This document shows, one piece after another, positions 54,338 to 64,000 of a stretch of 64,000 bases of DNA. Each line of letters begins with the position of its first letter. The first letter of the stretch is position 1. The notes under the pieces were generated by a model that was not told where the DNA came from, did not search any database, and was given only the letters and a program-made list of their open reading frames with translations. Made by a program: the position numbers and the translations under genes. This DNA comes from Solenopsis invicta (taxonomy: Eukaryota > Arthropoda > Insecta > Hymenoptera > Formicidae): contig NC_052665.1 in NCBI RefSeq assembly GCF_016802725.1, forward strand, positions 26,145,001 through 26,209,000, written 5' to 3'.

Positions 54338-55275
54338 CCAAAGGTACACCGACATCGGCAATGGAGGTAACACTTGCGTCCATCACGCAAGCCACGAAGA
54401 CTCAATACTCCAGGCCGATTAAACTTTGGTGGCTTTATTGCAAGCAAAATCAAATTGACTGCTTCTGTCCATCGCCTTCGGCAGTCCTAGAATTCTTATC
54501 AATATCAGCTGCCAGTAGTCGATCCTACTCCAGCCTAAATACGGTTCGTTCGGCCGTTTCCTTAATTTCGGTGAACGAGATAGGTTCTCAGCCGCTTGGA
54601 AGGAGATTCTTCAGGGGGATTGCGGCACTAAAGTCGCAACGTCCACGCTACGACTTTATCTGGGATACGGCCCCAGTAGTTACCCGCTTGGCCTCTCTAT
54701 ATCCCCACGACAATCTCTCACTGGAATTACTCTCAAGAAAGCTTGCAACCTTGCTTGCACTCACAACTGCTCAAAGGTTGCAGACATTGGCGGCAATACA
54801 AACTTCGAATATCTCCTTTGCGGATTCTTTGGTTATTAAAATCCCAGCAAGGATCAAAACTTCCGGAGTCGGAAAATATCAACCCTTGCTTGTTTTTAAA
54901 CCCTTTCTGGACAAACCGGAGCTATGCCTTTTTTCCATAGTTAAATCTTATCTGGACCGCACGCAGAGTCTCAGACGGGGAGAAATAGATTCTCTTTTTA
55001 TCTCTACTCGTCCACCGCATAAACCAGTCACTTCTCAGTCCCTGGGTCGGTGGATTAAGACCGAACTAGCAGCTGCGGGCATAGATACTTCCATTTTCTC
55101 GGTCTACTCAACTCGCCATGCTTCGACCTCTCGAGCGGCCAGCAAAGGCATTAGCTTACAGGAAATCCGTAGGACTGCTGGCTGGAGCAGTTCCTCCGAA
55201 GTCTTTGCGCGCTTCTATAAGCGCCCGATAATTAGCGAACCGGCCTTTCAAGCATCTATTCTTAATCCTACATAA
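54286..55275 (+). CDS. Tyrosine recombinase of the DIRS element
   Basis: 329 codons, uninterrupted. An N-terminal SAM-like helical domain carries TKTQYSRPIKLWWLYCKQN and SLNTVRSAVSLIS. The catalytic part has LLALTTAQRLQTLAAI (first arginine), then VYSTRHASTSRAAS (the HxxR position is Tyr-Ser-Thr-Arg here), GWSSSSEVFARFYKRP with the nucleophilic tyrosine. Recombinases of this type insert circular DIRS DNA without duplicating the target. The first ATG at 54286 lies inside the end of the RT frame; the true start may use reinitiation. The only undamaged gene of the element. Confidence 0.88.
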   Translation: MGQDYPGSCEIIRQAFIAKGTPTSAMEVTLASITQATKTQYSRPIKLWWLYCKQNQIDCFCPSPSAVLEFLSISAASSRSYSSLNTVRSAVSLISVNEIGSQPLGRRFFRGIAALKSQRPRYDFIWDTAPVVTRLASLYPHDNLSLELLSRKLATLLALTTAQRLQTLAAIQTSNISFADSLVIKIPARIKTSGVGKYQPLLVFKPFLDKPELCLFSIVKSYLDRTQSLRRGEIDSLFISTRPPHKPVTSQSLGRWIKTELAAAGIDTSIFSVYSTRHASTSRAASKGISLQEIRRTAGWSSSSEVFARFYKRPIISEPAFQASILNPT

Positions 55276-55380
55276 GAATTTTTATTAAAAATATTGTAAG
55301 CCTAAAGAAGTTCAAGTTATAACACACTCTTTCTATATCATTAAACCTTAACTAGACAAATCTGAGGCTTTAAATATCTA

Positions 55381-55475
55381 CATGAGTTATCCATCCGGAC
55401 GAGACGTTGCATAATTAATAAGTTGAACGAACTTACCTAAGTGAAGTTCGACTGTAATTATGCTGTCTCGTCCGG
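55381..55475. repeat. Internal complementary region of the DIRS element
   Basis: Left part (ATCCGGACGAGACGTTGCATAATT) is complementary to the outer left end. Right part (AACGAACTTACC..AAGTTCGACTGTAATTATGC) is complementary to the outer right end. This junction lets an RNA template be completed into a circle. Confidence 0.85.
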
Positions 55476-55527
55476 ATGGATAACTCCCTCCCCTCCCAAC
55501 CCCTCTTTCAGATTTGTAGCTTTAAAA

Positions 55528-55727
55528 ATATGAAGCACACGCGCGGCGGGGACCCGAGCGCGCGGCGGTGGCGCGACACGCGCGCGCTTTCTCAATCTTT
55601 TAAAATCGCCTGTTAATGCTTGCGCAGGGGAGCGCACTACATGAGTTATCCATCCGGACGAGACAGCATAATTACAGTCGAACTTCACTTAGATAAGTTC
55701 GTTCAACTTATTAATTATAATTAATTT
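55528..55727. repeat. Right inverted terminal repeat of the DIRS element
   Basis: Reverse complement of the left repeat up to CATCCGGACGAGAC, then an extra 50 bases matching the internal complementary region and ending near CAACTTATTAATTA. Confidence 0.85.
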
Positions 55728-55753
55728 TTTTGCCTTCGAATTATTGATTAATT

Positions 55754-56770
55754 ATGACGACAATAGATCCTGAAAAAGCTGCCTAAGTTGCTTTAATTGA
55801 AGATGGCAAAATTCGAAGGTATGTTGCTGAAGCACTTGATTTGTTAGTGTCTACTGTGCAACGTGCTTACGCTAGGTACTTAGACACCAATTCTTTCCAG
55901 AGAAGGTCTAGTTCGGGACGACCTCGATGTACCACAAATAATGATGATCGATTTATTGTTTTTAATTCATTAAGAGATAGACATTGAGCAGCTGTCCAAA
56001 TTCAAAATAATTTAAGGGATGTCCACAACACGAATGTATCCGTTAACACTGTTCGGTGAAGATTAGCGAAACAAAATCTGTTTTCGCATAAGCCAGCGAC
56101 TGTGCTTTTGCTTACACGTCGTTATCGTGTAGCTCGACTCAATTTTGCACATGAGCATAGAGACCGGACTTACGCAGACTGGAGCAAAGTACTCTTTAAC
56201 GATGAAAGTCATTTTTGTCTTTATTCTTCAGATGGACGAGAACGAATTTATCGTCGCAGTAGAGAACGTATTGCAGATTGCACTGTAAGTCAGAGACGTA
56301 GCTACAATGGAGGCGATGTAATGATTTGGGCAGGAATTTCAGCGAATGCTCATACAGATCTGCATTTCTTTGACAGGAACATAAACGTAGTTGTATACGT
56401 GGAAGAAATACTCATTCCATACGTTGTTCTGTACGCACCCTTTATTAGAGATAATTTCTTGTTTATGCAAGACAATGCTCGACCACACATTGCGAGAAGT
56501 GTGCTTGATTTCTTGGACAAAGCTGGCATAAACCGACTCGATTGGCCAGCAAATAGTCCAGATTTAAATCCCATAGAACACTTATGGGACAACCTTAGTA
56601 GGAAAATACAAAATCACGTACATGCTCCTCAAACACTGCGAGAACTTCAAAGAATTCTTGAAAACGAGTGGAATACGATAACGCAGGATGAAATTAAAGG
56701 ACTAATAAGAAGTATGCCTCATCGTATGAATGAAGTAATACGCGCACGAGGAGGTCATACTCATTATTAG
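55754..56770 (+). pseudogene. Tc1-like transposase of element B
   Basis: From ATG 55754 the frame reads TIDPEKAA, a stop, DGKIRRYVAEALDLLVSTVQ, RRSSSGRPR, a stop after SLRDRH, and a further stop before RLAKQNLFSHKP. From 56102 it is open for 222 codons with the catalytic blocks WSKVLFNDESHF, FLFMQDNARPHIAR and LDWPANSPDLNPIEHLWDN (D, D and E spaced 34), then the end HRMNEVIRARGGHTHY. Three stops in the DNA-binding half inactivate it. The catalytic half looks untouched. Confidence 0.9.
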
Positions 56771-56789
56771 TGCACATGCGCGCACGCAC

Positions 56790-57000
56790 ACACACATACC
56801 ACAAGGAGGGTTTGGAGTCTTTAAATACTGTGAAATTGACAAACCACGGGGTCCTTATCCTTGTGGTATGCAAATACACACACACACACACAATCCACAA
56901 GAAGGGTTTGGAGTCTTTAAATACTGTGGAATTGACGAACCACGGGGTCCTTATCCTTGTCGTATGCAAACACACACACACACACGGATATGTTTTTAAA
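56790..57000. repeat. Subterminal hairpin units, right end of element B
   Basis: Two reverse-oriented copies of the unit seen at 50415-50720 (ACCACAAGGAGGGTTTGGAG... and ATCCACAAGAAGGGTTTGGA...), each followed by a short CA array. Confidence 0.85.
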
Positions 57001-57390
57001 CCAACAACATGTCTTGGATAGAATTGTAGTGATTTGCATTGATAATGGCGACATTGCAATTCATAATTTATTATTATTTTGTAAAACACAATTTTTCTTC
57101 AAATTGGCATAACTTAGCAAAAAATTATCATATCGAGTTCCACAAAATCGCATTTGGAAGGGAAAAATTTGAACTTTCACGCATTTTTTATCTCATTGAG
57201 TTACGTCAACTGCTTCACTCCACACAACTCTAGAAACTGCACGTTCTATTTATCGATTTTGCAAGTTTTCGTTCTATCATCGGCTATTAGCAAATTAATC
57301 ATACCACTTAATCGACATTAAAAATTTCTCAAAATACTGGTTTTAAGCTTTAATTTCTTTTTTGAAACACCCCTATATCATAAATATTTT

Positions 57391-58895
57391 CCCAGCAAAC
57401 ACAGAAAATAATAGTTATATAACTTGTGTGTGTCACGTTATATAACGAATTTTTACAATCTAGCAATATTGTAGTTATATAAAATTGAATTGTTGATATT
57501 ACAACACAATAACAGTCATATAACTGCCGCTTATCAAGTTTATATAACAAACATTTTATTTTAATAATATAACTGTTATAAAATTGAATTATTAATACGA
57601 CTCCTCCCTGCCAAAAATGTGCGATTAAAACCGATTAAAACGGAATCCTTTTTAATTGATTTTAATCTGTTTTAATCGATTCCATCCACGAGCAGATTAA
57701 AAAGTAATCGGTTTTAATTATATACGAATCGTAATTGATTTTAATATCGCTTTCGTGAATTATTTAAGTATAATGCATAATATAAAATTTTTAAAAAATT
57801 TTAATTTATTTGCATTAAGACTCCTAAATACTTTCAGCGACCACTTTTCAAAATCCTGATATTAGTAGCGAGAAATGATATGCTGAAACGTTGAAAATTC
57901 TTGCGTGCTATTTTTTAAATAAAAAGCTATTTTGATAAAATAACATTGTACATCATTTTTACTAACTTGTAAAATTGTTCGGAAACTATTTTTTTCTTGT
58001 CGGTTGTCAAGTATTATTAATTGCCAAAAAAAACATAGCTTTCGGACAATTTTACAAATTTGTTAACGTGATTTATAGTGTTGTCATCAAAATATCTATT
58101 TAAAAATGGTACATAAGAATTGTTAGCTTCTCAACGTGTCACATCGCATTAAAATTTGATTTAATTATAATTTATAAAATTCTGTAATTTTGAATTGAAA
58201 TGAATTTAACAAGTGAGTTCTGGCGCCACCACTAGGTGGCCACGCCGTGAGAGATTTTCTCGTGAGTCGAGTGCGGTCACATGCGTTATATCTAGGCGCC
58301 ACGACGGCCGACTCCCCAGCTCATACTTCAGTGAGACTTTTAGGAGCCGCTTATTGTAACCTCGAAACGGATACTCGCTCTCACTTTTTTCAAACATGAT
58401 GTGTATGTGTGGAACGCTGTTCCATATAAAATTTTATATTTTTATGTGTAAATAACAATTTGTATTGTTATTTAATTTTGTACTTAAATGAAATGTTTAA
58501 TTCAAATTTTATCTTTTTTTAATCCTTGTTAACGAAAAGGATACAAGAAATATTTTTTGTAAATTAAACATTTATTACATTTACATTAATGTATTTTGTT
58601 TTAATAAATCTATCTGGCTTTCGATTGAGTTTTTATTTTCAATCGGTTTTAATACTATATTTTTGGTGCAGAAATCCCGATCGATTCGGATTACTTTTTT
58701 TTTTATCGGTTTTAATCGTACATTTTCGATAGGGCTGTATAACAAATATGATACAACTGTTATGTAACTGTTATTTTTCTTATGAGTGGGAAATTACAAC
58801 TAACATGGACATTACATGTAACGCGCATGTTATATTGCGTGTTACTTTTGATTTTATTTTATTAACATTGCCGTTATGTAACTGTGTTTGCTGGG
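57391..58895. mobile_element. Element with CCCAGCAAACACAG ends and GTTATATAAC repeats
   Basis: The left end CCCAGCAAACACAG and right end CTGTGTTTGCTGGG are exact inverted repeats. GTTATATAAC-type palindromes recur near both ends. It interrupts the right arm of element B: the flanks AAATATTTT and TTCTGTTTTACAAGCG join to the sequence found uninterrupted in the left arm. No transposase. Contains another element at about 57606-58733. Confidence 0.7.
57606..58733. mobile_element. Inner non-autonomous element with ATTAAAACCGAT ends
   Basis: CCCTGCCAAAAATGTGCGAT on the left and the reverse of CCCTATCGAAAATGTACGAT on the right are inverted, followed on both sides by TAAAACCGATTAAAA-type DNA. The middle is AT-rich with a GC-rich patch at 58220-58400. 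No protein. Confidence 0.6.
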
Positions 58896-58961
58896 TTCTG
58901 TTTTACAAGCGTTTAAAATTTGCTAAAGTTTTTAGTGTACCGCTTTTTTTGGTGGGTAGTG

Positions 58962-60219
58962 TGTAACGTTACGTCTCTCCGCCGTGCCACCACTCCGGTC
59001 CAAACGCCGAACGCAACGCGTAAGACCGAGCACGTGCACGCGCTCAGCTAAGCTTGCCGTGATCTCGCGCTACCATGCGTGTCGCGCGCCACGTTCGGCA
59101 AACGCTCCTACTCCGGCCGGCCCTACCGCGCGTGCTGATTGGTACTTGCGACCGCGCGGACCGCTATATAAGCCGGCAGCGGGCAGCCGAAATCAGATCG
59201 CTCCGAGCCACCGATCTCGAACCTACTCCGCTCCTGCGCCGGGTATTCTTGACGCTCCTTAGCTTGGGCATTCTCAAGCACTTCCTCGGGAACGGGCATT
59301 CTCGTCGGTCCTAACGGCTGGGAATACTCGGCCGATCCCATCCTCCGTCCGCGACGGGAATACTCGTCGTCTCCTCGGCTGGGTATTCTCGGCCAATCGA
59401 AACCGTCCGTCCCGCAATTCCGTTCTCGGGGATTCTCGAGACCAGCACCGTCATCGGGAATGCTCGACGCCGTTCTCCGGCTCAATTCCGCAAACCTGTT
59501 CTCTACGGGGTGACAACATTCCGCAGGGAGAGACCGCTTAGGTCTCCACCGTCGACCGCTCTCGCGTATCGCGGAACTATCCGCTGCACCGAACACTTCC
59601 GATTCCACGATCGCGACCGACCGTCGCGCGGGCCAATCACGGCCCGTTTAACCGTAAGATAAGTTAGCCGCTTCACGGCAACTCCGACCGTTACTTCCGA
59701 GCGCCTGGCGCATAATGCCTGTCCGCCCGTTGCTATAATTATCCGAGTCCGTTCTTTAGTATTAAGTGACACCGCGAATTATATTTTCTTGTCCGTGGAA
59801 CCGATTATTGTTTAACCGAGCAATCCCGATTGCTACCTCCGAGCGCATAGCGCATGACACGTATCCGTCTGTTTCCAGAGTTGCTAAAATCCGTTTATTC
59901 TAAATGTCTAGATATTAAGTACGCCGCGAATACATTGTGACCGTGCTCTTAGTTTCACGCGGGCCGACGATCGCGCAATTAAGCACTCCAGTGCCGTAAT
60001 ACTAATCGTGGAGTTCAGTATTATCCGATAACGATATCGGAACCTTATGATTCTTTTGTACTAAACCATAGCAAAATATATTTAAACTATTTCGTTTTCA
60101 CTACCAAACCACAGCGTTATCATTGGACACGAACCCGGACATCCGGCGAGCACATCCGAGCAACCGATCCTGAACATAAATCCCGTAACCTCCGACACCG
60201 AGAAACTACCAGCGTTACA
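58962..60219. repeat. Solo LTR with AGTG target duplication
   Basis: TGTAACGTTACG...CAGCGTTACA, 1258 bases, flanked by AGTG (58958-58961 and 60220-60223). Contains CTATATAAGCCG at about 59163, seven or so GGG.ATTCTCG units at 59260-59470, and a diverged tandem duplication around 59640-59900. Typical of a Ty3/Gypsy LTR. No internal genes remain, so recombination between two LTRs removed them. Confidence 0.75.
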
Positions 60220-60225
60220 AGTGTA

Positions 60226-60254
60226 TTTTGGAAAGACGATATCTTTATTACCTT

Positions 60255-60289
<35 letters not shown>

Positions 60290-60602
60290 CATCATTATAT
60301 ATATTATACAATATTGTTTTTATTTATTGTAATTTATCTTAATGAATTTGTTCGTGTCAAAAGTTTTATTTTCTATATTTTTAAGAAAAATTTTAAGAAA
60401 TTGAGTATTTGTAAAACTGAACTTAAAAATAAAAATAATTTAATAAACTTTATTAATAAAATTTAAAAAATAAACAAAAAATTTTTACATTGCACTTAGT
60501 TTTTTTGTTACACTTATACTTTAATATTGTTTTAAAGTATATAAAAAAGTAATAAATATTTATTTTTGGTGTACACTTATATTTTTATACTTTAATACTG
60601 TT
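60226..60602. other. AT-rich linker with (TA)n, no gene
   Basis: (TA)n at about 60260-60288, then AT-rich DNA. Within the presumed Harbinger element. Confidence 0.5.
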
Positions 60603-62490
60603 TTAAAATATATGAAAAAATATTAAATATTTATTTTTGATGTTCTTCAGCTTTTTTTCCAGTTTTATAAACTCACTCATAATATTATGCGTTGCTTCTA
60701 AATAAAATTGTCTGTTAAATTTTTTTAAACGTGTTTTAATAAAATTACAAAATGCAGCTGCTTTACTTTGGGGTTGTGCAACTTGTCCCATAATAAACTC
60801 TTTGAATCTATCAGATTGTTCTGTAGACGACTTTTTGAAAGCATCCGATTTCTTCCTTTTCTGTGAGTTGCTTGCAGACAACAAAGGAGTTGAACTTCGA
60901 CTGGATGGCGATGAAGGAAAAAAGTCTCACATTGCGCAATTTTAGTTTTTGATGACCATGCTAATGTACTGATACATTAATTTCTATCTCTATCTATTGC
61001 AAATATAATAATAATAGAAATATCATTATAGATCTCAACAGATAGTGTCATGAAAATAAATATAAAATAGTTACTTTTTAATAATGTTGGAGATCTGCTT
61101 TCTATACATATCTCTTCTATATAGCTTTTGTCTGCATTCGATTTTGAATAACATTTAAATTTATTTAAATCTGTAATCACTTGTATATTGCTGAATGTTC
61201 TAAAAAGATAAGCAAAAATAGTTTTATACAACATATCTGTATAAACTTAACTCTAATTTATTCTAAATCGCTACCAGTTATTATGAAAATAATACTACTA
61301 ATACAAGATATAAAATACAAGATGTAATTAAAAGCTCTGACCAAACTTGAATAGTAGATACTATATGTATAAAGTATTATATATGTATATATACATGTGT
61401 AATACATACATACATACACATATCAATAAAAAGTTCATATACACAGAAAACTTTTTTTCAAGATTAATTTTATATAAATTTCGTTTAGAGATATAATTTA
61501 ATAAAATATGATCAAATCTTTTGATTGCATCCTGTATATAGTAATAGAAATAATGAAAATTATTTAAACAAACTGATATCTTTCAAAGTTTTAAACACAC
61601 CTTCTGTGTTCTGTGATCGGTTTTAAAAATTGCATTTGTTTATGATATTTCCAATTTGTTATTTTCTTTGTGGCTGCACTACCACTTGCAATATAACTTC
61701 TCTCATTTTTATATTTCCTCAAAAATGTATCACGTAAATTTTGCTATTTTTTTGGAAAATTTTTGAATCTGCATCTTTTTGAGGAAAAATTGTATATTAA
61801 TATATGTTATATTATGTATAATATATTAAGTAATAAATGCTAAATAATTTTTAAATTCATAATATAAAATCTATATAAAATATGCAATATAAAAAAAATA
61901 TAAAAAGAATCTAGGCATACATACTGACGGCTTTACCAACTTTTTCCCATGATTTTCGAATTGTATTCATTCCTCTCATTTTTATATCTAATCTATGATC
62001 CCATAAACACGGCCTCTCTTGCACTTCTAATATTAATATTTCTTCGAACACGTGTGAGTTTATTGTTAAAAAATCATTATCGGGTTGAAAATTGTATATA
62101 TGAAAATTATTTACAATAATAATAAAATTGTGAAATGTTTAAGAGAAAGACAAGGAACCGTCACAGCTGAATTTTCCATCTTAGTTCTAAATAAAACTGT
62201 ATTTAAGACTAAAAATAAAACCGCCGTGCAATTTGAAAAATGTATTATATATAAGATCACATAAGAAATATTATGCATTAAGAGCTTGTTTCGTTCCTTA
62301 ACTGTTCTCTTCAATTAATTGTATTATAAGTATTTATTTAAAGTGACTATTAAAATAAGTATTATCATTAAGTAACATGCCTAATCTTTAATTCTTTAAT
62401 GAATTGATTAATATTTATACTTACATCAATATTTTCTGTATCAAATTCTCCTGCTTCGTCTAAATATTCGTAGTTTTCACAATCTGACAT
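60603..62490 (-). pseudogene. MADF-domain protein of a PIF/Harbinger element
   Basis: Minus-strand exons: 62490-62425 (MSDCENYEYLDEAGEFDTEN, donor GTAAGT), about 62100-61931 with LEVQERPCLWDHRLDIKM and RKSWEKVGKAV (donor GTATGT), about 61770-61600 with QNLRDTFLRKYKNERSYIAS, GSAATKKITNWKYHKQMQFL, a middle exon near 61200-61060, and a last part to 60603. The MADF signature (E-rPCLWD, W..V.KA., NLRD.F.R...) is clear. A TAG replaces the tryptophan expected before QNLRD, so it is dead. These proteins partner the Harbinger nuclease in DNA binding; it converges with the transposase at 48-49.8 kb. Confidence 0.7.
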
Positions 62491-62577
62491 GTTTCTTATT
62501 ATCTTTAAATTCTTTATATTTTTAAATTTCTTTGTGCACGTCTTGTGTCCCGTGTCTGCTGCAGTCTACCGGTATCT

Positions 62578-62846
62578 GTAACGGGATTCTGTAACTCTTT
62601 AGCGACAATTCGGTATCGTTATAGCGTCGTTACGCAGATATTATACATGATAGAAAAGCTGCGCACCGACACTGTAACGATACCGAATTGTCATAACGAG
62701 TTAGAGAATCCCAGCCCTGTAGGCCTATTCTCTAACTTCATAACGACAATTCGGTATCGTTGCAGCGTCGTTGCGCACAGAATATAAATAGTAGAAAAGC
62801 TGCGCAACGACACGTAACGATATCCCTAGCTGTCGTTAAGAGTTAC
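62578..62846. repeat. Two tandem foldback units
   Basis: Two copies of a unit of about 130 bases, each an inverted repeat itself: ATTCTGTAACTC...GACAATTCGGTATCGTTATA facing GTAACGATACCGAATTGTC. They meet at GAGAATCCCAGCC. MITE-like. Confidence 0.7.
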
Positions 62847-63280
62847 AGAATACGCCTACTGCCCGTGTTGATTTGTTATTTGTGTCGATTAGAGGATTAG
62901 GTTGGGTTGTGTCATTGTGGAAGAAACAAGGTGTGCTCGTTTCTTGAACGCATTTTTGTCACGTTCTGCGTAGTGACTGAAATCCGCCATCTTACAATCA
63001 TAGATATCAAACGCGCGTAATTTTGATTTTACGATGCTGTCGTGTGCAATAAAAAATTCTAAAAATAATTTTTGAAACACAAAAAACAAAAAATCAGTTT
63101 TTTGACATTTCCGAAGAAAACAGAAATAATCGAGAGGTAAAAAATTGTATGCAAAAAAATGTTAACCCTAAAATTGGTATGTACACATACGAGTACTTTC
63201 GTTGATATGATTTATTCATAGTTAACACACGATATTGTAATTAATAAAATATAATTGATACTGATTTATTAAATGTATTA
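62847..63280. other. Non-coding AT-rich region
   Basis: No gene or repeat recognised. Confidence 0.4.
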
Positions 63281-63490
63281 TTGATTTGTGTAGCTCGTGT
63301 TTGTTCGGAGCATTTTCATCATACACAATTTAAAAATCAATTGTGGTTAAAAGATTTAATCGGAGAATCTGGGAATGTACGAGTAAAACTTAGACATGAT
63401 GCAGTTCCAGTGGAAATCGTAGAAGACAACAAAATTTCCACGGATAACGATTTGGGTATACATATAGTCTATTTTCAATATTTAAAATGA
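63281..63490 (+). CDS. THAP-domain exon of a second P-type transposase
   Basis: Reads ARVCSEHFHHTQFKNQ, then RVKLRHDAVPVEIVEDN. CSxHF and LrhDAVP are the second half of a THAP zinc finger. The first CxxC half is not seen upstream and would be in an earlier exon or lost. The frame is open to 63490, with plausible splice context before ARV (TTTGTGTAG). Together with the stretch at 63872 it suggests a THAP-containing transposase on plus, different from the one at 24.7-38.1 kb. Confidence 0.65.
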   Translation: MICVARVCSEHFHHTQFKNQLWLKDLIGESGNVRVKLRHDAVPVEIVEDNKISTDNDLGIHIVYFQYLK

Positions 63491-63559
63491 TTATTATAAT
63501 ATAAAACATTTTAAGCGACGTTTATAATATATACCAAAATAGTACTATTATCTTCTACC

Positions 63560-63709
63560 ATGCCTTCTTATGTATTAAATATATTCTCAGAAACAGATGT
63601 TGCAAAGCCTGCTGCAGAATGTAATCCAGATACGGATTATGTTGCATCGACTTCTGCATATCGAGCCGCATTGAACTGTGCAACTCAAGCCGCACTGAAT
63701 ACTGAATAG
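63560..63709 (+). CDS. Small frame between THAP exon and transposase body
   Basis: About 49 codons from ATG 63560 (MPSYVLNIFSETDVAKPAAE...). It might be a linker exon of the same gene. No recognised motif. Confidence 0.3.
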   Translation: MPSYVLNIFSETDVAKPAAECNPDTDYVASTSAYRAALNCATQAALNTE

Positions 63710-63871
63710 TCGTTCCTAACTTTGGTACGTTTTGTCACGGTATTTCATTTGTTTCCTAATTACTTATTACTTAAACCAGCAACACGATACGTTTTTGCTT
63801 GCTAGATTGATTGCGAGTAAAATTCTAGAAATGCACTATACAGCAGACAGTATTTTTTAAATCTATTTTTC

Positions 63872-64000
63872 TATGTACGAGCAATGGGAGCAGCAAATGA
63901 TAGGCCAACAGCATTGGACATTCGCTACAGACTTTGCTGGTACATATTAGGGAAGCATTCTGTAAATATTTTTACTGAAGGAAACAATACTACTGCACAC
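63872..64000 (+). CDS. Start of a P-type transposase body, cut by the window
   Basis: Open to the window edge: FYVRAMGAANDRPTALDIRY, RLCWYILGKHS. The pattern NDxPxALxxRYRLxxYILGKHS is one I know from THAP-type P transposases. Frame continues past 64000. Confidence 0.5.

Larger units (their letters stand above)
50990..55727 (+). mobile_element. DIRS-type tyrosine-recombinase retrotransposon
   Basis: Gag-like, RT/RNase H and tyrosine recombinase genes in order. Inverted terminal repeats lie at about 50992-51142 and 55528-55727. A short internal segment (about 55381-55475) is complementary to both outer ends, the hallmark of DIRS elements. No integrase or direct LTRs. Frameshifts in gag and RT make this copy inactive, though the recombinase frame is open. 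Confidence 0.9.
49895..60223 (+). mobile_element. Tc1-like element B, split by three later insertions
   Basis: The left end CACTGCCCCTAC follows TA (49893-49894). The right end ...GGGTAGTG stops at 58961, where a solo LTR has landed, and the expected TA follows the LTR's target copy at 60224-60225. The arms share GGGCTGTTTC/GAAACACCCC, ACGCTTGTAAAAC and subterminal units with TG arrays. Insertions are DIRS 50990-55727, a CCCAGCAAACA element 57391-58895, and the LTR 58962-60219. Without them it is about 2.5-2.6 kb. Kin to element A. Confidence 0.75.

Noticed and set aside
1..64000. CRISPR array, bacterial operon or prophage
   Set aside because: Introns, eukaryotic transposons and animal genes throughout. 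Regular repeats here are microsatellites or the 70-base transposon array, without spacers.

Overview
The window looks like repeat-rich nuclear DNA from an insect, probably a hymenopteran such as an ant. Introns split the recognisable exons. Nearly every recognisable protein belongs to an animal transposon or retroelement family (P, mariner, Tc1, PIF/Harbinger, Penelope, DIRS, Ty3/Gypsy with env). The two host genes present are insect-type fatty-acid amide hydrolase and ELOVL. The ant assignment is an inference from the repeat families. I see no complete host gene.

Layout: 1-10 kb holds three broken copies of a double-jelly-roll capsid-like gene, an intact gene next to one copy, and an older large palindrome (about 1.67-7.71 kb) whose arms each carry the 3' half of an amidase gene. 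10-14.6 kb holds a GC-rich dispersed repeat, an LTR-like block and a dead P-transposase fragment. 14.6-15.9 kb is a dead mariner. 16.25-18.13 kb is a TA-flanked element with terminal repeats starting CCCACATAG. 18.56-25.42 kb is a second, nearly identical palindrome. Its arms carry an ELOVL gene fragment, a Penelope 3' end with a hammerhead-like motif, and the 3' end of a P element.

The P element runs on to about 38.06 kb on the minus strand and is split by a young Ty3/Gypsy endogenous retrovirus (27853-37540) with indistinguishable LTRs and open gag-pol and env frames. Two acidic antisense ORFs lie between pol and env. 38.5-40.2 kb holds two foldback elements. 41.27-44.06 kb is a Tc1-like element with arms of about 1 kb. 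45.22-46.54 kb is a second CCCACATAG-type element, containing a 5S-rRNA-like relic.

48-62.5 kb reads best as one PIF/Harbinger element (transposase on plus, MADF protein on minus) split by a Tc1-like element. That Tc1 element was itself hit by a complete DIRS-type tyrosine-recombinase retrotransposon, a CCCAGCAAACA element with another element inside it, and a solo LTR in its last four bases. The right edge opens into a second THAP/P-type transposase.

The genes do not form a pathway. The window is a stack of nested insertions plus two inverted duplications that trapped host exons. Boundaries and reading frames were worked out by eye, so most end points are good to a few bases where a terminal motif is named and to tens of bases elsewhere.
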